Source: Oopsacas minuta
Taxonomy: Eukaryota > Porifera > Hexactinellida > Lyssacinosida > Leucopsacidae
Direction of reading: 5' to 3'
DNA: 64,000 bases
Assembly (NCBI GenBank): GCA_024704765.1
Contig: JAKMXF010000021.1
Coordinates: 1 to 64,000 of the forward strand
A model generated the notes under the pieces. The model saw only the letters and a list, made by a program, of their open reading frames with translations. It searched no databases and had not been told where the DNA came from. The translations under genes were made by a program, and so were the position numbers. Shown piece after piece: positions 59,516-64,000 of the stretch; the first letter of the stretch is position 1; the number at the start of each line of letters is the position of its first letter.

Positions 59516-62199
59516 GAAAATACTGTACTCTAATATGTATTCATATTCGGATCATGGATACTGTTGGGGCTAAATTTTCCATATGTACATCTAATGAGGG
59601 TCAGAATATCAGTATCGGAAAATCTGTGTTTTCACATGTTTATTTATAGAATAGTAAAATTCTGGATCTCATTAGATAAAATAGGGGTGCAAATTATCCC
59701 TTCCATGGTCCATGTTCCTAATATGAATCACAAATTGAGGAGGAATTTTCTCACTAGATGTTGTTTCATTAAGTTGCATAATATATTAGATATAGCAAAA
59801 ATTGGTTAAAGAAATGTTTTTTAATAGTGCTTAAATTATTTCTTATGTCAATTTTGAATGAAGCGCATATTATCGAGGTACACTACACCTGGGAATGTAA
59901 TTGATATCCCATAATTTAATAGTTCCGTTTGGTGAAAAAAATATATATGCATAAAGAAGGTCTTGTAAAGTATAAAACATAATTGGCATAGGGGAACCAG
60001 TTGTAGGATCTCAGGATGGGAGGATGAGATAATACATTTTCTGTTTATGTTATTAATGTATAAACTAAGTGATAGGTTAGAGTATTCACCTGCTTGACAG
60101 ACTTAACTTTGGTATCTATAATTCAATTCCGAATATCTTTATCGTCGAAAAGTGATCCATACATATTATATCAAGGTTTGAAAGTGGCAGATGCAAGTAG
60201 TATGTGTAATATATGTATTATACATACTACGGAAGTTTTCGTGCAGTATATTGGAATCATTCGTTGCAGAATTAATATAATAACTGATATTTTTCTATTG
60301 GCGGTAAATGGTTGGTATTTATGTTTGTTTAAATTTATGGATTAAAAAATCTCCAGGATACAAAATCTAAATTTATCTCTTCGAACCATCTTGAGAGAAA
60401 TTTATGACATGAGAGTGGTATGATATTACTTGATTCTAATTTTTTGTATAAATTGATGCCATTATTACTTATGTATATATAACAACTCTTTTTGTGTGTA
60501 ATTAAATACTGAAAAATATCCCTATGAATGGAATTCAGATAACCTGTATAAATGTTGGTATAATTTTATATATGCACAGTATTATATATACGTAATGTTC
60601 AGTTTCACATAATTTAGAAGAATTGAATATGGTATTTAAGATTAACACATTCAGGTGCACAATAATGAATAGCTTTGGATTCTAGTGCTGAAAGCTGAAA
60701 TATGATTCAAGATACTTCTAATGGGGAATATATAATTGGGTAACACAACACAATTATATAGTTTAGTTGATGGTTGTGTTGTTAATTAAATAATTAAATA
60801 GAAGAAGAATTTAACATTTGAATGGAATCAAAAGTACCAAGACTCTGTTTCTCTTCAATATATTTATTCCCAAAAGAGAATAGTATTATTAAACTATTTC
60901 GAAAGGTACTTACCATAGACATTCATACATGATATCAAGCGAAGTCAAATCGCTATAACACCCTATTTGAATTTGCTAGGAAATCTCTTTATCTAAGCAT
61001 GATCTATCCCCAAATGGTAATTATCAAATTTCTGAAACATTATTCTAAGTAACTATTTCAAAATTTCAAATTATATTACAAGTCGTATTACCATATGATA
61101 TTTAATTGAATAGGTTCCCACACATCGCGATTTGGTAATAGTTGAAAGAAAATTAGAATGGGAGCTATGACAAGTATGATAATCTTACTCTCTATACGTA
61201 AATGTGCGATAGAATTAAAGATAGTAATATCACAATACACTTGTATTAAGAAAGGCAATGAAAATTGAGCAAAAAATACATAAATAAAAAGTAGTAGTAA
61301 CCCCTTGGGTATCTAAGGAAAATGAATTATAGACTACAATGGGAAGATAGCAAGAATTTTGAGGCGATTCTGATGATAAAGAATTTCCAGAATAGAGTTC
61401 AAAGTTAAGAGCTAATAATTCACTTAAAAAGAGAAATTATCAATTTTTAGACGGTTGAAGTGGTTGAGAATTTTCAGTAGTTGTAGATAAAATTGACATT
61501 GGTATAAACGATTATATCTCAAAAATAGATGACTATCAATATAATTGAGATTCAGTTAGATTTAGGGTAAGAAACATGAGTTTAAAATGACCCTACTTTA
61601 TGTAGTACCCCTTAATGCCCCCCTACCAACTAAAAGTACCAATTGCCACAACTTAGTGCGTATTCAATATTTATCAATGAACTCAATTCACATAAACGTT
61701 CATGTGGCACAATTTTAAAAACCAATTTTCAGAATCTAATTCGAACTTTGAGGTGATGTAGTTAAATAAATTTGTATACATAAGCAATTGATCAAAAAGT
61801 TTATATAAATGTAAAACATTTACACAAAATCATATTCATATAACGTTCAAATCACTTCTATTGAACGAGATTAATCCGTAAAATCTGAAGTGGGATAAGT
61901 TAGCGATTGAAGTATACATGATCGAATAGTCTGCGAAATCCACACTCGTCACATACACATATATAAAGTAATTCCGTCTTAATAGTATAGACGTTTGTAT
62001 ATGTCTAAATTACTTTATTACCTGTTATAATAAAATTAAGTCCAAACATCAATGAATATCGTTCTTTCTCAATTAACATGTAAATAGACAACCACATTTA
62101 TGTGATTATAGTAGAGTAGGCCTGTAACTACTTTGAGTTAGCTATTATATAGTGCACTTGCAACGGATTTTGAGTAACCAATTATAGTCACAGATAGTG
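59516..62199. other. Long stretch with no recognised gene
   Basis: Very AT-rich. Small frames at 59564-59809 and 60094-60345 are unassigned and have no recognisable motif. No terminal repeats found. Confidence 0.45.
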
Positions 62200-62286
62200 C
62201 TGGTTCACTGACTCATGTATTGGGTCATTGGGCCATTGGGCAATGGTTACAATGTGTGGCCCATGGTCCACTCTGAAGTGAACCAG
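62200..62286. repeat. Short inverted-repeat unit
   Basis: Bounded by perfect 10-bp inverted ends, CTGGTTCACT (62200-62209) and AGTGAACCAG (62277-62286). The interior holds repeats of TTGGGCCATTGGGC type. Could be a tiny MITE or a hAT-end relic. Confidence 0.45.
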
Positions 62287-62753
62287 AATAAAATACAAAG
62301 AGTCAAAAATACATCTTTCATAGAATGTGGTTAGGACATTTAGAACTGATACGGGCCTATCTATAGTTATTCCTTTGATAAATATCGCCACGTTTGTGAA
62401 CTGCTATTACTTTGGTTATTTTCCATATATTAGGGAATATAGCGGTTTGAAATAGAATATTTAGTATTCTGTCTATGATGGAACAATTATTTCTGTTGAT
62501 AGTTTCAGAATTCTTGGAAAAATCGATCAGGTCCTGTCAAAAGTCTAGCAATAGTGCTTGCATCAATATATGGTATCGCAAAGTCAATCTCATTTCACAC
62601 CTGGAGGAAAAAAATTCATTTAGTGCGGTGACTATTTTACCAGAAAGGACCGTAGTGGGATCAAAATGTCCAGGACTAATCTACTGCAATATACATGAAC
62701 TGATCATTGAAAATAATTGCTATATAATTCTGTCAACAAATTCATTTTTGGAT

Positions 62754-63554
62754 CTGTATATTTTTGATCGAATTTTATGTAGAAGTATGATCGAATTTTA
62801 TGTAGAAGTTTGATCAAATTTTCTTACGTCGAACTAGTGATCGAATGAAAAAAAGGGCAAATTTTGATCAAAGTTCCACTAAAATGTCTCCAATCGAAAT
62901 TTGATGGAAAAATTGAGGAATTTTAATGAAAAATGGGAACTTTGGTCAAAAATGAGAACTTTGATCGAAAATGAGAACTTTGATCAAAAATGGGAAGTTG
63001 AACAAATGAGAAATTTGAGCGAAAATGGGAACTTTGAGCGAAAATGGAGAAAATACAACAAAAAAATCCAACGATACGCCATTTTACAAAGAATAATAAT
63101 AATCAGTCCAAAAAAATTCCATCCAATCATAAAATTAGCATAAATTCCACATTCCCATCCTTTAGTAGCTAATAACGAAACACTAATAAATACTCCCAGA
63201 GCCATAAGGAAGCGAAATAAATCCCTAATACCCACCCAATGGTACTCTTTCTAACTAATAAAATATAAAGTTCGTGTGGAATTTATGTTAAATTTTTGAT
63301 TGGATGAAGTTTTTTGGATTGATTAATATTAATCTCTGTAAAATGGCGTATCGTTGGATTTAATTGTTGTATTTTCTCCGTTTTCGATCAAAGTTCCCCT
63401 TTTCGTTCAAAATTCTACAATTTTTCGATCAAAGTTCGACTGGAGACATTCTTGTAGAACTTTGATCAAAATTTTCCTTTTTCATCATTCAATCAAAGTT
63501 CGACATAAGAAAATTTGATCAAAGTTCTACATAAAATTCGATCAAAATATACAG
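62754..63554. mobile_element. 801-bp foldback element with internal minisatellite
   Basis: A long imperfect palindrome. Outer ends are CTGTATATTTTTGATCGAAT at 62754 and, inward from 63554, CTGTATATTTTGATCGAATT. Mirror pairs include ATCCAACGATACGCCATTTTAC (63066-63087) with its complement at 63340-63361, and TTTGATCAAATTTTCTTA (62809-62826) with its complement near 63506-63523. The hinge is about 63170-63250. The left arm has a tandem duplication of GATCGAATTTTATGTAGAAG (62766 and 62789). No coding capacity; class unknown. Confidence 0.8.
62922..63054. repeat. About 20-bp tandem repeat (minisatellite)
   Basis: Six imperfect units of the form GAAAATGGGAACTTTGATC, lying in the left arm of the foldback element. 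The right arm holds fewer complementary units (near 63375-63430), so the array expanded or contracted on one side only. Confidence 0.75.
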
Positions 63555-64000
63555 CTGCAAATGGATGTTTAACATTTTATTATACTTTTACAACAACAAA
63601 AACAATTTGATCAAATATAATTGATAATAGTGCAGTTCGCTCTCTGGGTGGTTGCACAGAGCGCTTCGGCCGTACATTCGGGGAGCCTGCGTCTATTTAG
63701 CTGAAGGTAAAAGCTGCCAAATTTCTTATAGTGTTTGCGTTGCCATCCGAAAGGATATACCTAAACTACGTCGTCAAAATTGAAATTAAAGACTAAATTA
63801 TCCATGCTCCACACTAATATATAAATAGTTTCCTTCAGTGGCACTTTGATGTCGAAATGCTCAAATTTTCAAAGTTGATAATCGCAGAGCAAAATGCAAA
63901 AATGTGATTTTCGATTATCCCAAGAGGTGAAAATTATGTTCATCATCCACCAGATAGAGACTGATTGATGCAAAGATCGGCGCCAATGATTATAAGGTTT
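63555..64000. other. No recognisable feature
   Basis: AT-rich end of the window. A GC-richer patch at 63630-63700 has no recognisable identity. Confidence 0.45.

Noticed and set aside
1-64000. CRISPR arrays, bacterial promoters, terminators or operons
   Set aside because: The sequence is eukaryotic; the repeats seen are transposon termini, palindromes and a short minisatellite.

Overview
This window is eukaryotic, AT-rich and almost entirely made of transposable-element (TE) debris. Nothing bacterial is visible: no operons, no ribosome binding sites, no dense coding. The mix of mariner, maT, rosa-type, Tc1, PIF/Harbinger, hAT, Transib and Helitron-like families points to an invertebrate animal, most likely an arthropod. 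A crustacean such as a copepod would fit, but that is inference. I found no host gene I can defend, no tRNA or rRNA, no LTR element and no LINE reverse transcriptase.

Layout: 0.5-1.85 kb old mariner; 2.2 kb small MITE; 2.3-10.8 kb mostly featureless; 10.78-12.08 kb nearly intact mariner; 14.7-15.9 kb Helitron-like repeats; 22.6-23.9 kb DD41D (rosa-type) element; 24.2-30.0 kb PIF/Harbinger element whose Myb-like gene is split by a 3-kb hAT element; 30.6-33.4 kb tandem Helitron-like copies, one carrying a mariner; 33.5-36.8 kb a complete Transib (RAG1-like) element; 37.9-42.1 kb a Tc1 remnant, a maT element and a ZBED5-like hAT; 46.6-48.2 kb a pseudogene of a TE-like family I cannot place; 50.6-51.5 kb a 0.9-kb palindrome; 52.4-53.0 kb a non-autonomous hAT; 53.1-53.5 kb Helitron-like; 54.2-55.6 kb Tc1 (D35E); 55.9-57.2 kb a second maT; 57.9-59.5 kb a degenerate gene with an OTU-type cysteine protease domain; 62.75-63.55 kb a second large foldback element.

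The strongest results are structural. The Transib has 5-bp target duplications (AGGTG), and its termini carry the CACAGTG heptamer (exact at one end, one mismatch at the other). Its transposase aligns by eye with the RAG1 catalytic core, and the codon in place of the catalytic glutamate is now TAA. The hAT inside the Harbinger has an exact 8-bp duplication (GTTATGAG), so insertion order is certain. The Helitron-like family ends in CTAG, starts in TCTAT and sits between A and T in every copy where I can read an end.

Every transposase reading frame here is broken. Several are broken only by one or two single-base changes in or near homopolymers, so some breaks could be assembly errors.
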